Shown piece by piece: positions 38,901 through 53,900 of a stretch of DNA of 64,000 bases. Every line of letters starts with the position of its first letter. Position 1 is the stretch's first letter. A model generated the notes under the pieces. It ran no database searches. It worked only from the letters and a program-made list of their open reading frames with translations, and was not told where the DNA came from. A program made the translations under genes and the position numbers. The stretch comes from Strix aluco (taxonomy: Eukaryota; Chordata; Aves; Strigiformes; Strigidae): assembly GCF_031877795.1 (NCBI RefSeq), contig NC_133971.1:92084154-92148153 (forward strand), in the 5' to 3' direction.

Positions 38901-41900
38901 CACTTAGAAGTTAATTTTCAGGCTTCTGAACATTTTAGACCCCCAATAGCAGCAGGCAATTGGAATAAGCATCCAAAATCAGAGGATAAACTCACTTGGC
39001 CTAGAATCTCAATGCAGGATGTGAAGAACTGCCTTGTGGGAGGATTGCGTTGAGTTTCATCACACACATATTCCACTAATGTAAAGAACAAACTAATTCC
39101 AACTTTCTTAATTGCAGGCATAGGCTGTACCTTGTAGATATTTATTAAGGCCCTGCAAAAAAAAAAATCAGATTAAATTTACATATTGAAAATAATCTGT
39201 GACAATAAAGAAAGGTTTCTTGCCAGTATATAGCCTTGAGAAGGGTGTTTCTAGTTTACAAGATAATCAAGCATGGGTTCACAGAATCATAGTATGGTTG
39301 AGGTTGGGAGGGACCTTTGGAAGACATCTGGAGCAAGCCCCCTGCTTAAGCAGGCCCACCTAGAGCCAGTTGCCCAGGACTATGTCCAGATGGCTTTTGA
39401 GCATCTCCAAGGATGGAAACTCCACAACCTCTCTAAGCACTCTGTGTCACCCCTCACAGTAAAAAAAAAAAAAGTGTTTTCCGATGTTCAGAGGGAACTC
39501 CTGTGCCTCAGTTTGTGCCCACTGCCTCCTGTCACTGGGCACCCTTGAAAAGAGCCTGGCTCCATCTTCTTTGTACCCTCTCTTCGCATATTTTTATACA
39601 TTGATGAGAATCCCCTGAGCCTTCTCATATCCAGGCTGAACAGCCCCAGACTTAGCTCGAGTAATTTTGCTGCCTGAAACGGGTACCTCCAAACCTTAGA
39701 AAGTCTCCATAATCAGAGTCAGAAAGTGATCATCAAAAGATGTTTCACAGCATAGTTGCAACAGGTTATTTCTCCCTCAAATCATGTGTTTGTCATGTTC
39801 TCAGGCCTTCTCAACTACATTTGTACTGCAACAAAATTTACCTCTTTTTACATAACAGGTACAGCAATAGAAGAATTAAAACAGAATCAAATTTTTCTTG
39901 TGTATTGCCAAGTGAAAATTTTAGTGAACTCAAACCCCCATCTTCACTGAATTAAAACATCTGAAGAACATGCAATTCCACAGACGTTAATCTCAAGAAC
40001 TAGCTCATCCACAGAATTTTTCAGATTAATGATCAAGAATGAACATGTAGAAATGGTAACCAAATATTTTTACTTGTACAGTGTGTACACTCTGTAGGGA
40101 GCCAACTACACTAAAAGAATCGCAGCAGAAATCTAGATTAAGAATGGTGTTGCAAAACTGGACCTCTGGGATGAATTCTAAAAAGTCTTCAAGAGGAAGA
40201 GGGCCTTGGACTAATCCATTTATTCACCCCCACAATAAAAGTGGTATTATGTAGTCTTCTTCCACTGCACAATTTTGTTTCACATATTGAAGAACTACTT
40301 CAAATCGTAACTCTCTATTAAAGAGCTACATCCTGCACCATAACAAGGAAAAACCTACAGAGAGAGATGTTAAAAACCTATAGTTGAGCCTATGGCTGAG
40401 ACAGCTGCAGTGCAAGTTTGCCACTTCCTAAAATTTAACATAGCATCCCTTGTCATCACTCAAAGTGCTTTTGCAGGTTTAGAAAGGCTATTCTAACACA
40501 CCGTACAATAAATTGAAGTAGAAGACAATATTGTGTGTCCTGTGGAGGCTGAATGACCTTCTGATAATAGTTATTCCTTTAGAGGTCTGTGTCACAAACA
40601 TACGGGTCTCAGGATTCCAGCTCTGTTGTTGACCCAAGCTGATAAGCACTACACAAAACACACATGCAGATTCCACATTTTAACTCTAACATACAGAAAA
40701 AGAAATATAAAACACCACTACCTAAAACAGTGTCTGAACAACCTACGTTATAAAGTTTTCCACATGTACTGCTGCTTCCACCACACCCAGAGAAGGTGGC
40801 TTCGTAGCTTCTGCCTGCAGTTGTCTCACTTCTTTACGCAAAGCATGAAGCTGCTGGCTCACTGCTTCATTTTTATGTTTCCCTTCAAACTAAATGACAA
40901 AAAAGACAGACATTCATTTCAGAATAATATTTTTTGCTAAAACTCTTCGATGTTGCACCTATTTGTAAAAATGAAGCAGAACCCAGTAAGAGAACTCTGA
41001 ATATGATGGTATTCCACCCCCTGAGAGCTTTGATCAGATTTAGTTGTACGTTGTGCCCAAGCACGCATCCTTGGTCATATTCCTATTTAATTATCACACA
41101 TTAATATAATCCAAGTTTTTTATGTAAGACTTTTAATCCACAGGGACTGAAACTTAAAGGAGATCAAGAAATTGATACACCAAGCAACATGTGATTATTT
41201 CTATGAACATTTTCATGCTTCTATTCCTATCAGTGAGCATATTCCCACATTCACACATTGGGAAGCAGTTCAGAATGAATGCTATGAGCAAAACAAACTT
41301 TATGCAACAACTTATTCTTTAGCTGTTGATCTGCATCTCCTTTTGAGCATTACATATTAGGTATTTCAGGTAGCTATTATGTGCCTATAGATTTATTTGG
41401 TCAACTGCTACCATTCACATAACCATTCAGCCATTTCACTTTCATTATCCGTGTCCAACAGCCCCAAAACAGAAGTGATGACAGGTCTCTAACCTGGATA
41501 GTTAGAAGAGCTGCTCCTTGACAGCCTTTATTTGAAGTTCCCCGGCACTCCACATGGAGGGTGATCTGCTCTTCCCGATTGACGTACAGCTTAGGTATCG
41601 TGTCCAATATTTCACTATTAAGAGCAACATGCTGAGATTCCCAGAGAGCTGCAGTTCTGAAAAGCATTTATTAATAAAGTTACCAAAATCTTTATTGAAA
41701 GCCAACGTTAAGCATTTATAAGCAAGAGATAAGACTTTAAATTCAATGTGCTGTACAAAGAATTGTGACACTTCCCTAGAAAACATAAAAGGTTATTAAA
41801 TGAAATTGAGTTAAAACTTCAAAGTAATAGCACTTCTAAGTAATAAAGAAATAGGGTCGTAAGAACAAAACTACTCAAGTCTGCATGAGTTCTTTTTAAT

Positions 41901-44900
41901 TATTCTATATAACAATGTAGAAGGAAATTAAACAGATCACCTTCTGTAGGAAATGCCATTTTCCACCAGATAAAAAAAAAGCTGGACTGTGGGATGATTC
42001 AGTCAAAAAAAAAAAAAGCCCACCTAAAATTGCTGCTGGATTTTAGACACATCCTCTCTCGGGCTTATCAAGTTTCGGACTGGTTTATAATACTGCTATT
42101 AAATGACTACATTGGGTGAGAATAGCTGTAGATGCAACAGCTGTGTTCGAAAATAATTCAGCTGGATGCTCATAGAAATATGAAAAACATAAAGTCTTTT
42201 TCACTCACAAAGATAATAGTCCCAGAAATCAGATTTCTCTCTTGGGGGCTTCAGTGCTTCATACTGCAGCTACTACATTAGTGCAAAATGGTTAACTAGC
42301 TTACTGTGAACAAATCTAGGCTAAAGGGAGTCTTTATTTTAAGAAGTATGCCAAATGAGAAAAGAAACTGTAGAAGTTAGATGTCAGCTGATGTAATCTC
42401 AGTCATTAGATAAGACTTGTGTAGTCTTATCTTAGTTAAAGGAGTGGAATAACAACATGATAGCCAAGAAGAAAAAAAAAAACAGGATGAGAAGCAGAAG
42501 TCAAGTACTGACAGTTTAGTGCCAAAACCACAAATGAGGCTGCTGTAAAGGGCACCTGAAGACACTGCTAGACACGCTAGTGAGGCAGAAGGAAAACAGC
42601 TATGTCTTACTTGGCATGTCGCTGCAAGATGTTAAGGTCCATGCGCATGAGCTGAATTGCTTCTTTCTGACTTACTAGACTGGCAGAGGAAATAACTGGC
42701 ACAGGAGCTTTCATCGTCTGGAGCGGAAGAGGGGGCTTGGGAATATCAAACTTCTTTAAATTATTCATTATCCTCTCTTTGGCTAGAAAAAGCAGAAGCA
42801 AGTTTTGTCAAAAAGAAAAGGTTATGAGAAACTGATCAAAAACATTTGTTTTCACATGAAACATTTTTAGCAGTAGACATATTTCTCAGGATTTTCCCTT
42901 TAACAATTAAAAAAAAAAAATCACTTGACTGATCTTCCTATTTTTGTTGTCAAAGTTTATTTCACACAGCTATTTTCATGACCAGCTCCATCACACAAAC
43001 ATTAGGATCCAAGAGCCCATGGCTTTCCTTGTTTCCCCCAGCCACTCCTACCTGCCACCCCTCCAATTTTCCTCTTATCACCCTCATCTGACAGAGGCAC
43101 CCTGACCCAATCTAAGCCAAATTCATCTTCCTTCTCCTACAATTCATCCTCACCTCTAACCCTGTCAGCTCCAACTCCTCCCCAAAACACAGCCTCTCTC
43201 CTCCTGCTGATTCCCATCCAGTTCCTTTGCCCAAACAGTGTCAATTCACCTATGAAACTATTCCAGTTTCCTTCTATTCCCACCCTTGCCATTTTTAGTC
43301 AGCACCCCACCAAAAATCCAAATCTCACCATATCCTTAATATACCTACCATGACTATTATCCCCTTCTGTGCTAAAACAACCCTTTCACCATGCCAACAT
43401 TCCAGGCAAAGCCACTGGGAACAACAACAACAAAAAAAAAAATAACAGAGACAATCCTTCCATTTTCAGTTACAGTGTTTTTTGCCTTTGCTTGCAGCAG
43501 TCTATCTAAACTTTGGGAAAATTCAGCCTGTCCATGCTCTGTGCAGAGGAATCTTTGGGGAGCTCACCCATGAAGCTCTGGGCACACCATGACCTGCTGT
43601 CCTGTGATGTGGCAAACTAAGCCAAAAACATCGATGTTAGCCTCTCACATGAGCATCTTAGTGAGAACACCATGAAAACCTCATGGAAAATACTGTACCC
43701 AAAGAAAACAAACTGTATTAACATCTTCATTCACGGACATCATCATGTTCCTAAAGAAACCAGGGCTTCAACCTGCTAATAATTCTTTCTGGCTCAGTTT
43801 CATTAATGATATTCTTATCTCTTACCTGCTAAAGGGTTGGTGAAATCTGTTTGCCCTGCAGAAACACAGGTTGTATGTGATTCAAGCTGAACCTGCAGCC
43901 AAAGGTTTAGAGCTTCCTGAAACTCATGATGTACAAGTTCAACATTGACATACTCCATCCACAAATCCTAAAGCACAGAAGAAATAACTTATCACTCCCA
44001 TTCTGGTCAGTACCATATACTGTGCAAGCATCCTAGTAGTTGGGGAACTACAGTAAGTACATAAAACTAGACCCCACAGTTTTAAGCCATAGAAAGATTA
44101 TTACTAGGGGAAAAAAAAATCCATAGTGAAGAGAAAAGCTGCAGAATATTTAATCACATACATGATAAGCCACTGAAAAGCATTCATGACACTTAAGAGA
44201 AGAAACCTGACAAGCACACAAGGTATAATTTCTAATAAGTAAGAGATAAAGCGTACAGATTATTAAAACTCTGTTCCTAAAAATGGAACACAGAGGAAAC
44301 TGAGATGGTCTAAAACATCACGGCATGATTAGCTATCATCAGGCTAAAGCAGGTTGCATTTCCAGTAGTCACATATACTGGAGGAATAAAAACAAAGCAG
44401 GCGTGCGGAAATACCCTTCCAAAATCTCCCCTCTCACAGGTTTTTTAATTATACTAACTCTTTAGGCTTACTGGACAGAATAACATACACTCCCCACTCA
44501 CTAACTTATATTTGAACCTGACATATTACAGACTACCAACATGATTTCGGCTTCCAGTCTTTTGTCACTGAAAGTTCCAAATCAATAATTCTCTAGAATT
44601 ACCTTAGAACATAAAAAGAATTACAGAACAGTACAGAATAAGGACTGTGTTCTCATTAAGATATGCAAGAAATCTAGTCGTGAGTCCTCGCTCAAATATA
44701 AAGGAAGGCAGTTTGGGCACAGGATTTTTAGGAAAAAAGTTAGAACTGTGAAGGTATCATACATGGTGTACACATATTAAAGGCCAGTGACACCAAGTCT
44801 CTCACTAGTTTAGAGGACCCACTTTAACAAGTGAATTTTGGATCCCAGGTTGCCAGTGTCATTAGCACTTCACCTGTTGATTCTGCATGACTTTAGCAAG

Positions 44901-47900
44901 TCTATGTGCATCATATTGCTTCGGTAAAGAAGGAATGTATGTGTCTCCTTTCTGGAAACTCTCTTCTTCCAACCACAAAACAAAAACATTACAAAGCCTA
45001 AGAAAAACAAAAAAAGGAAAAAAATTAAATCAATGTGAACTTTAGTTGTATGCATGGCATGTATTACAAAGCAGTCTCATTCTGGGGTTTAGAGTTAAGG
45101 CAACAAATAATGCTACAAGTGACACAGCTCAAAATGCAGATGTCCCAGGTGATTTGTGACTAGTTGACTGACAGAGACCAGCAGTGGAAAGAAGCTATTT
45201 AGAAAAATATGAAGGGCAACAACAAAGAAAAGAAAAACATTTACGCAAATTAGCACGATCCACAACTGGAATAGTCTCTTATGTCAGAGAATCTCATTCA
45301 CAACCCCTTTCAAAAGGCCAAAGGAAAAAACAGACTACATTTGAGCAAGTTTGGCTTCTCACCCCATGACTTCTCTAGATTGCCCGCTCCAAAAGGTCAC
45401 ACCCGACCCACATCTTTTAACTTCTTTTCAGACTCATCATGGCTAGTTTGTTCTCATTTATTCCTCTGCTAACACTGTACTTTAACATAAATATACCTCT
45501 TTCTTCAACTGGCATTATTCTACTGCATGGTACACTTTTTATAATCATAACATCCAAACTTTCCTGACAAGAAAGAACTCGAATGCCATTAAATCTTCAC
45601 ACTGTGGCATTAAAAATCACTAGCAAATTCCTAGTCGGTGTCACTGGTGAAAAAATAGAAGTAGTTTAATTCCAAGAGTCAGCCCTTATGACAATACTAA
45701 TATGTTCCCTCCTGTCTAGGTGGTCATTAAACTTCCTGAGCATAAGATTTACTTGGCTGTAGAGTCCTCTGGTTTTACATCAGAGTGGGGAACTCCTTTG
45801 AAGTGAAAGACTGAAAAACATTAATCAAGTTACACCCAGTGAGCATCTCTGGATTATTTTTCACAAATGACCAAGGAGGATTTATGATCTCCCTTGTTTG
45901 TTTGTACCTAACGATTGCTGAGGGGAGGGAATCTTTTAGAAGAAGCTCAGATCCCATATACCAAAACCCCCTGAACAAGAGGCGCTTTCCAAATAATCCT
46001 TTCAACTAGTTTCTGGGAATATTCAGATACTGTAATACTGCAAACATTTCTTCAGGTAGACTTCTCAGACCAAAAGTCTCCGTGTAACAGAAACACAAAC
46101 TTCTGTACAGCATAGCAGCAGTTTCAGTGTGCATGATATAGGTAGCTCTTAGAAGCTACCATCTCTTAGAAAGTGAGTGTTCATCAGCTGCGTCACAGTG
46201 AGTGACCATGCCCTTCTCTTCAGCCTACTCCAACACAACAGTCTTGTGCTAAGGTTCTTCTGTGTCACTTTACAGCTGGCACAGAGCACGCTTGTCACAG
46301 CTCAACTTTAGCATCCTAATCAGGTAAACTGCACAGAATTGTGTTGGAAGTCCCTAGTCTAAATTCCCTGATGAAGTAATCTTACACAGACATAAATTTA
46401 GGCCCTGGTCTGTGACAAACAGATGTATACACCCAAAGTAGAATTTTACATTTATAGCTAGTGACTTACATACCAGTAGCAGATATGTCTAAACAACAAA
46501 TATTTTATCAGCATGGGGATACCGTTAATTAAAAAGCAAAGCTCTCCCCTAAGGGGAGCAACAACTCTACCAACAATGTTTTACTTTTAGTAATAAAATC
46601 AGTCCCCTCTCAAACAACACCAGTCAGATCAACAGAGAAACAGATTTGACCACAACGATGCACAGAACAAGCGCCTGCAGTACATCTAGGCCAGCCAAGG
46701 GTCACATGTCTCCCACAGCTACAACTGTGCTCTAGTAGTTGCTCAGGTGGTTGCACTGAGTAAGATTGAACTGGGCAGGCTTTTTTTACCTGACAAGTTC
46801 CTTATGCAGTTCTGGTGAAGTCAGGTAATCTGCTGAGCAGTTCGCCTTCTCTGGTGATCTGTCGCTGCCCTCTGCAGGACTCTCCACTCTCAGTGCTTTA
46901 CTGGCAGCATGGTGGAAGTCTGCTACCTCTATTAAGCGCTGCTTCATCTCGTTTATTAAGCTAACATGAGCTGCACTCTGGAAAAAACGTCTTCCAATAC
47001 AGCCATCTACAGGTAATCTAAAAAAGCACAAAAAAGCACAACGAAGTCTTGTTGCAAGCGTCAAATCAGCATCTCTGAAAATAATTCGGCTCTTTAGAGA
47101 AGTTGCTGGTACACACTGCTTTCAGGTGCAGTCTTAGCGTGAAGCACTTAATCTCATTTGCACTGCAAACTTGTTAGTGCTTGCCAGATCATAAGGCTAG
47201 AGCCCTTAGGGTCAAACTCACCCATACTGTGGTCCTGGTCGGTGAAGGTAAAGGAGGAAGAATTTCTGCCAGATCAGTGGCATGAGAGGGTGATCAGCAG
47301 GGGTAGCAAGGGCCTGGTGAGCCCAGCGGTAAATCATGAGCCTCTGAAGGGAAGGTACGATGGGCAACTTCAGCTGGGTCTGTGCTTTCTGCAAAAATAA
47401 CATTTTCAGACGAGTACTCTACTGCAGTTCACTGTAACAGGCTGTCACAGCTTAACCCAACAGATTAACACAGCATGAAAACTTAGCAATTACGGAGGAG
47501 AAAACTTTGGAAGCATTCACACATCTGTTTCAGGTCTTAGAGGAAGAGCTGTCCAGCTCACAGTTATGTTGGACAGGTGCTAGAGAGCAGTGCTACGCCT
47601 CTGATGCTCAAAAAAAGAATTAGCATGATGGCTCTGGGATGCAAGGCCAACATATGGGCCATTGGTGTTAATTACAGTTAATTTCTGTTCTTCCTCACAG
47701 TGGTAGATGTTCCTGGTTTAGACTTCCATAACAGCGGTGATGTTAGAGAACAAAGCAGCAACAGTGAAGTACACAGCACATTCCAACCAATAAAAATAAG
47801 TCTTAAGCCATGTGAGGACGCAGAATCCTGCAGCATGCTACTTTTAGCTTTTTCCAGACTACATTCTAAACAGCCCTGATGAAAATCTAAAAGGTAAAAT

Positions 47901-50900
47901 AAAACTAATGTGAAGGAAAAAAAAAAGAAAAATAAAATTTCTCTTTGCAAAAGCAGAACAAAGGCAAAGTAAAGTATGAGCAGTGGCACTCTGTATTAGC
48001 AACACGGAATCCTACTCCACAGACCCACTAAATCATTAATAAGTCATACGTCAAGCTCGCATGGACTGTGCCTGAAGCAGGGGAACGGGAGGTTTTTCTG
48101 AGTTCCCAGGTCTCAGCACAGATCCTGGCACTACTCGTACCTCACATTAGACCTTGGGAATCCTCAGCACCCTTTTCCACACCCAACCCACATACTGTCT
48201 CACTGTTTTCCAGCTAAATCGAAGCATGCAAGACAAGAGACAAATGTGCTCCAGACTAGTCTCCAAGGATAAAAGACATATACCAGTCTGGACATAGCCC
48301 AAGCCAACCTATTGTCATAGAGCTTCTAGACTCTCTTCTCCATTAAAACACACTGAGACAGTTGAGGGTGAAGGACAGGTTCAAAGTTATACATCAAGAC
48401 TGGACAACTTTGGTTTCCACTTGCTTCATTCCAGAATTTCTAATTGAATTTAGGCAAAGAACCTGGAAAATGCTGCAACATGGCTTAAAGCACACCTGAC
48501 TATGTGTCTTGTTAAGGGAGAGACCTAAATAGTTCCGAAAATATTGGAAAATAGTTCGTCAAATACAGAAAAAAGTAAAGCCCAGACTTCTGCAAAATTC
48601 AGATCATCTAAGAAATGCTCTTTGAAATATAGACACATTTTCCCACTTGTAGAATAAAGAATATCTGCTCTCCTCATCTCAGTGGTATAGAATAAATCCA
48701 GTGAAGGTCATGAGGCATTCAAATGGCCCAGAAAGTCATGCAAGAGTACCAACTAGTGACTGAAGTTTTTTGTAAATAACAGTATACTAGAAAACAGATA
48801 TTTGCATGGTAGTTTTTAAATGTTCAACTCAAAATATCAAAGAAAAGTTCCCCGAGGTATAATTTTCTCCTGGAAACCCAGACAAAGCATTAGTTATGCT
48901 TTTATCCTGGGAAGAAAAAGTACATAGAATAAAAACTAAACAATACAAGAGAACACTTTTCCCCAGTTGAACAGTTCTCTCACCTTCAAAGCTTGATCAG
49001 GAGTTAACGCATTAATAACTAACTCCCCCTCCACAACTCTGCGAAGCTGTGAGTCTTCTTCAAATATTGACTCCATATTTAACACCATCCATGAAAACCA
49101 GACCTGTACAACACAGTGATAACAGAAACACTGATAATAAAGTGGCACGAGTAGGATCAGGAAGCTTGCTGTTTTCTTAGGAGGAATATGTCTTTGTCAG
49201 ATTTTCATTACCAAGTTGCAAAAGCAGTATCATATCTTGACAAGAAAACTGAAAACCAGTTTCCTCCTTATCTACATTCAAACTTCTCCTTTGTGTTTTG
49301 TAGTCTTGGGAAAGACGGGGGAAACCAGGGACAACTGACAGAATTATCCAGAAAGTTCTGGAGGAAACAACCTACTCAAACCCAGTAAAAGATGATCTCC
49401 TCTCTCCCCCCTGCACTACACATCTTCACTTGGCATAACGCAGGTTTTTTTCCTCTTTTTGCTCTAATGAGGAACTTCCTTAAGCAGAGAGAAAACAACT
49501 AGTATTCAAAATATTTACCAGATAAAGACTAATAGAAAAGTCATGCTTTACATATTTTTCTCTCGTTAAATAAACCAAGAACAATTGAAAGTTAAAAGAA
49601 ATCTTAACTAATAAATCCTATTATATGAATTCTTGGACACAGATCAGACAAACTCCCTCTGTGCAAAATGTCCATGTTCCCTTTAGTGTAATAAACTGAC
49701 AGCATTCTCTTTGGCTAAATTAGGATTTTATCACAAGAAAACTCAAGAACACTGGGATAGGAAGAAAGAGGAAACGAAAGAAAGTCTGCAAAAACCTGCA
49801 AAAGCAGAAAAAAAAAACCCTAGACACCTGCATATATCCCGGGGTTGTTCATACAACACTCTCATACCACTTACCTGAGAGGAATTGGCGTTGCCCTCAA
49901 CGAAGGAAGGTGTCACATTGCCTGCCACAATCCAGCTAACAAGTGAAGATAGCAGACCTTTGTCACAATGATAGCCCAAAGCATTCTGCATGGGAACACA
50001 TGATATTCAGGCTTTTTTTGTAAGCAGCCTAACAGAAGATTTACAAGCTACAGGTATGCCACTCTGCCTTCATTCGGGTTCCTTCCTTTCTGTTTCATGT
50101 TGCTACTTCCCAACCTTAGCTCAGCCAGCCACCACTGACATGCCTGCTTGTACTTTATTTCTTTTCAGTGAAAAGGTTCTGTTATAGTGATAGTGTCTGT
50201 TTTTTTCAGGAGAGGAAGCTCTACTTTTGTTCTAAACACACTATCAAACGTTTGAAATGCAAAGACCACAAACTAAAATACTATAACTCATATGAATGAA
50301 ATCTGTGTTCCAAATAGGTTTTTATTGCTATTATCAGACATTTCATCAATCTTGACCTACTCAGAGACAAATCAGATAACCCTACTCTCACTCATCATCA
50401 TGACTGTTCTTACTGCATTTCAGGAAAATATATCCACACCAAAATTAGAATGAGCAACACACAAACTGACCATTTACTCAACAGCCACACCAATACAGCA
50501 CCAGTTTACCTTGTGTTGTTGGTAAAGCAGCTTTTGTATGCAGTCCTCTTGACTGTACTGAAAAGCAGCTTTACATAAGTCATCCAGCAAGAAGAGTGTT
50601 GCCCGGTCCCTGTGCCACAGCTGCTGGCTGGTGAGGACCTGAACCCAGAATTCCAGTACTGCAGCTGGCCCCACTCCGTTTGGCTGATCACTCAGAAAAA
50701 TGTGAGTCTGCCAAATTAAAGGGCAAAATTATGCAAGAGATTGCAGCTTCAATTAAGAAGAATTTACTGAAGAACTGTTTAACTTACATAAGGCTGTGGG
50801 CCTATCCTTAACATAAATTATTTACAACAGTGTTCTCTATGCCTATGTGAAAACAGCTCTGTCATCTCCAACCTCCAAATTTCTGCAGATTCTGCAGCCT

Positions 50901-53900
50901 GGAGAGCTGAGCATCTTGTGCAATCAGCAAAAACAGGCAAAAGCCATAAGCAGGACCCCCGTGACCTGCAGGTATAAACGGCACCTATTTCTGAAGTGTA
51001 CCCTGCTATTCCTGCAAAAGGACTTACCAGAGTAGGTCTGTTTCCTTTTAGTCCTTAATGCTCTCTAACATTAGCGGGCCTTGGTTCTTGACCTCTCTGC
51101 ACTTACTAAAAATACTACTGTCCCCTAATACAGCAACATTTTCTCATACCACAGCCATAAATTAACAGTCAAAAGAAAAGCTTTTGAACTTTAATATATA
51201 AGCTGCATTCCTCAATCAACACAGGAGAAAAAGTAGTGCTGCATATTACATTCCCTTTTTTAGGCAGTTTTGACCTGGTATTAGAAAATGCATTTTCCAA
51301 GAAATCTGGAAGGCACATATTGTTGTCATGTCCAGTGTCAGGCGCACTGCCAGATTTAGGCAAGTTAAGCAGAAGCAGAACCAAATCCAACTATTCATGC
51401 TTGATGCAGGGCACTCTGTGGCTACAGAACTGCAAATTCAATATCCCTCCTAACCTTAAACCCTAACTCAGCCAAAAAAGCATACCTGTTTTTAAAAACT
51501 CACTCCCACTTTTTTTTTTCTTTAAAAAAAAAAATTCTTACCTGTATCATACTACTGAGCAGCTTAACATTTTCTCCATAGCTCACTCCCGTCAAGTGCT
51601 GTGTTACTTTATGGGTAACCTGCTGGGTCACACCTTGAGGGACTCCACTATCCAGATGAAGGAACAGCTGGACGTAAGATAAAAACCTAGGGATGACAAC
51701 AAATGACATTATTTCTAAAATTTCTCCTACTGCATAATATACAGAAAACCCGCTTCTAGAGAATTTAAAACCAGCTCAACAGCACTGGTGACACCCATAT
51801 ACAAGGACTTTAATTCACAACCATGCTTCACTTGAGAATGCTCCAGCACTTGAGAATGCTCCCAGCAGGGACACAGTTAACTAGTATCGCCCGCTTGTCT
51901 TTCTCACTCATCTAAACACTTGTAAATACAGCTGTGGCCCAGCAACAGTGACGAACATACACGTCATGTCAGTAGGACACACTTCCACGACTAATTCCTC
52001 AACCACAGTCAATGTCAAAAAGTAACTTGGCAAACAAACCAGACTTACTTCCCCATCATCTGCATCACATTATCACTGGATGCAAAACCCAGAATGAAGC
52101 CTGATAAATTTAACAGTTAAGATTAACTTTCATTGTTCTCTATCAATAAACATATTAGGAACATAAAATGCTTACTGTTCATTCTTCAGGAGATAATACT
52201 GGCAAGAGTAAAATAAGGGTAAAATTTTATCCAGCACGTGGACTACTGTTCTCAGATATCTAGACTGGACGAGTACACCCAAAAGAGGGATCCCTTCAGC
52301 ACAGAACTTCTCAATGCTGTCAAAAAAAAAAAAACCAAACACACAGGCAAATAAATAAAGATACATTGACTATCAGCAGAGTGGGAGACGGTGTTTTGTA
52401 TTTTTTTTGTGAAGTGAAATGTAAAGACATTCATATCTTTACAATTCATCTTTGAAATCCTAAACTGCTAAATCCACATAGCTTTTTCCTTCAGCTGTAC
52501 GAGTCATTCGATTACTGACAGATTTGGCAAGTACTGCCTGCCCTTCTGGGGGTTTGTGTCCTGTCTTCCAAAAGTCACTGGAAATGCTGGTCTTCATCCA
52601 CCAAGTTTCAACCAATTTAAAGCACAGTGTTCTTGCCTAACCTAGCCAACTAGCCTCCCTCTGCAGGCAAAGGAAGAACCTGCAGAGGGAGTTTCGTATT
52701 ACCCAGCTTTGACATCTCCTCAGGATGGATGATGCTCTGGACATCTTTTTTCACTACCTACAGATGGAGCTCAGAGGGTTTCCTTACAGTAGGTACTTCG
52801 ATGGTGGCAGTCAGCTGAGGTGAATCCCACCCTTACTATACAGAAAACTCACTAGCAGCAACTTATTTGGTACATTGCTCTGCATCAAGTTTTGCTAACT
52901 GAGAAGGAGCTGCACATTAGGCAAAGATGTAAAACAGTGATCCTGTCTCTACTCTGAGATTGTGAAAATGAAATATTGTATTAAGTCACTAGCATACACT
53001 GCAGCTCTTTGTTTCCTCTGCTCATGAAGATAACTGGCCCTGAACTTTTGCATGTGATAAATATCAGTGTTATTGTTTAGATAGGAGAGGGATGTCAAAT
53101 AGTTCTTTGCAAGGCGAAACCAGGGGCAGTGGAAGCAAAAAAAAAAAAGCCACCCACAAAACTAAAGAAGTTCCTTGTTTTTCATTCCACGCTCAAATTC
53201 ATGTAAAAATTTCCACTCTCAAACCAGAATACCTTCGTATCAGTCTCAAATTACCCTAGTGCTTTGAAGCAGCGTGTATGTATCTATGGCATAACCTTAG
53301 CATCAAGCAATGGCTTGGGGAATGTATTGGGTTTGAGTGGCAAGGTTTTGGTAGCAGGGGGCTACAGGGGTGGCTTCTGTGAGAAGCTGCCAGAAGCTTC
53401 CCCCATGTCCCATACAGCCAATGCCAGCCGGCTCCAAGACAGACCTGCTGCTGGCCAAGGCCAAGAACATCAGCGATGGTGGTAGCGCTTCTGGGGTAAC
53501 ATATTTAAGAAAGGGGGAAAAAAAAACCCTGTGCAAAGGCAACTGCAGATGGAGAGAGGAGTGAGAATATGTGACAAAAACAACTCTGCAGCCACCAAGG
53601 TCGGTGAAGAAGGAGGAGAGGAGGTGCTCCAGGTTCTGGAGTGGAGATTCCTCTGCAGCTCATGGTGCTGTGCCCTGCACCCATGGAGGTTAACAGGGGA
53701 GCAGATCACCTGCAGGCCCACACCAGAGCAGGTGGATGTGCCCAAAGGAGGCTGTGACCCCGTGGAAAGTCCACGCTTGAGCAGGCTCCTGGCAGGACCT
53801 GCGACCCCACGGAGAGAGGAGCCCATGCTGAAGCAGGTTTGCTGGCAGGACTTGTGACCCCATGAGGGACCCACGCTGGGGCAATCTGTTCCTAAAGGGC

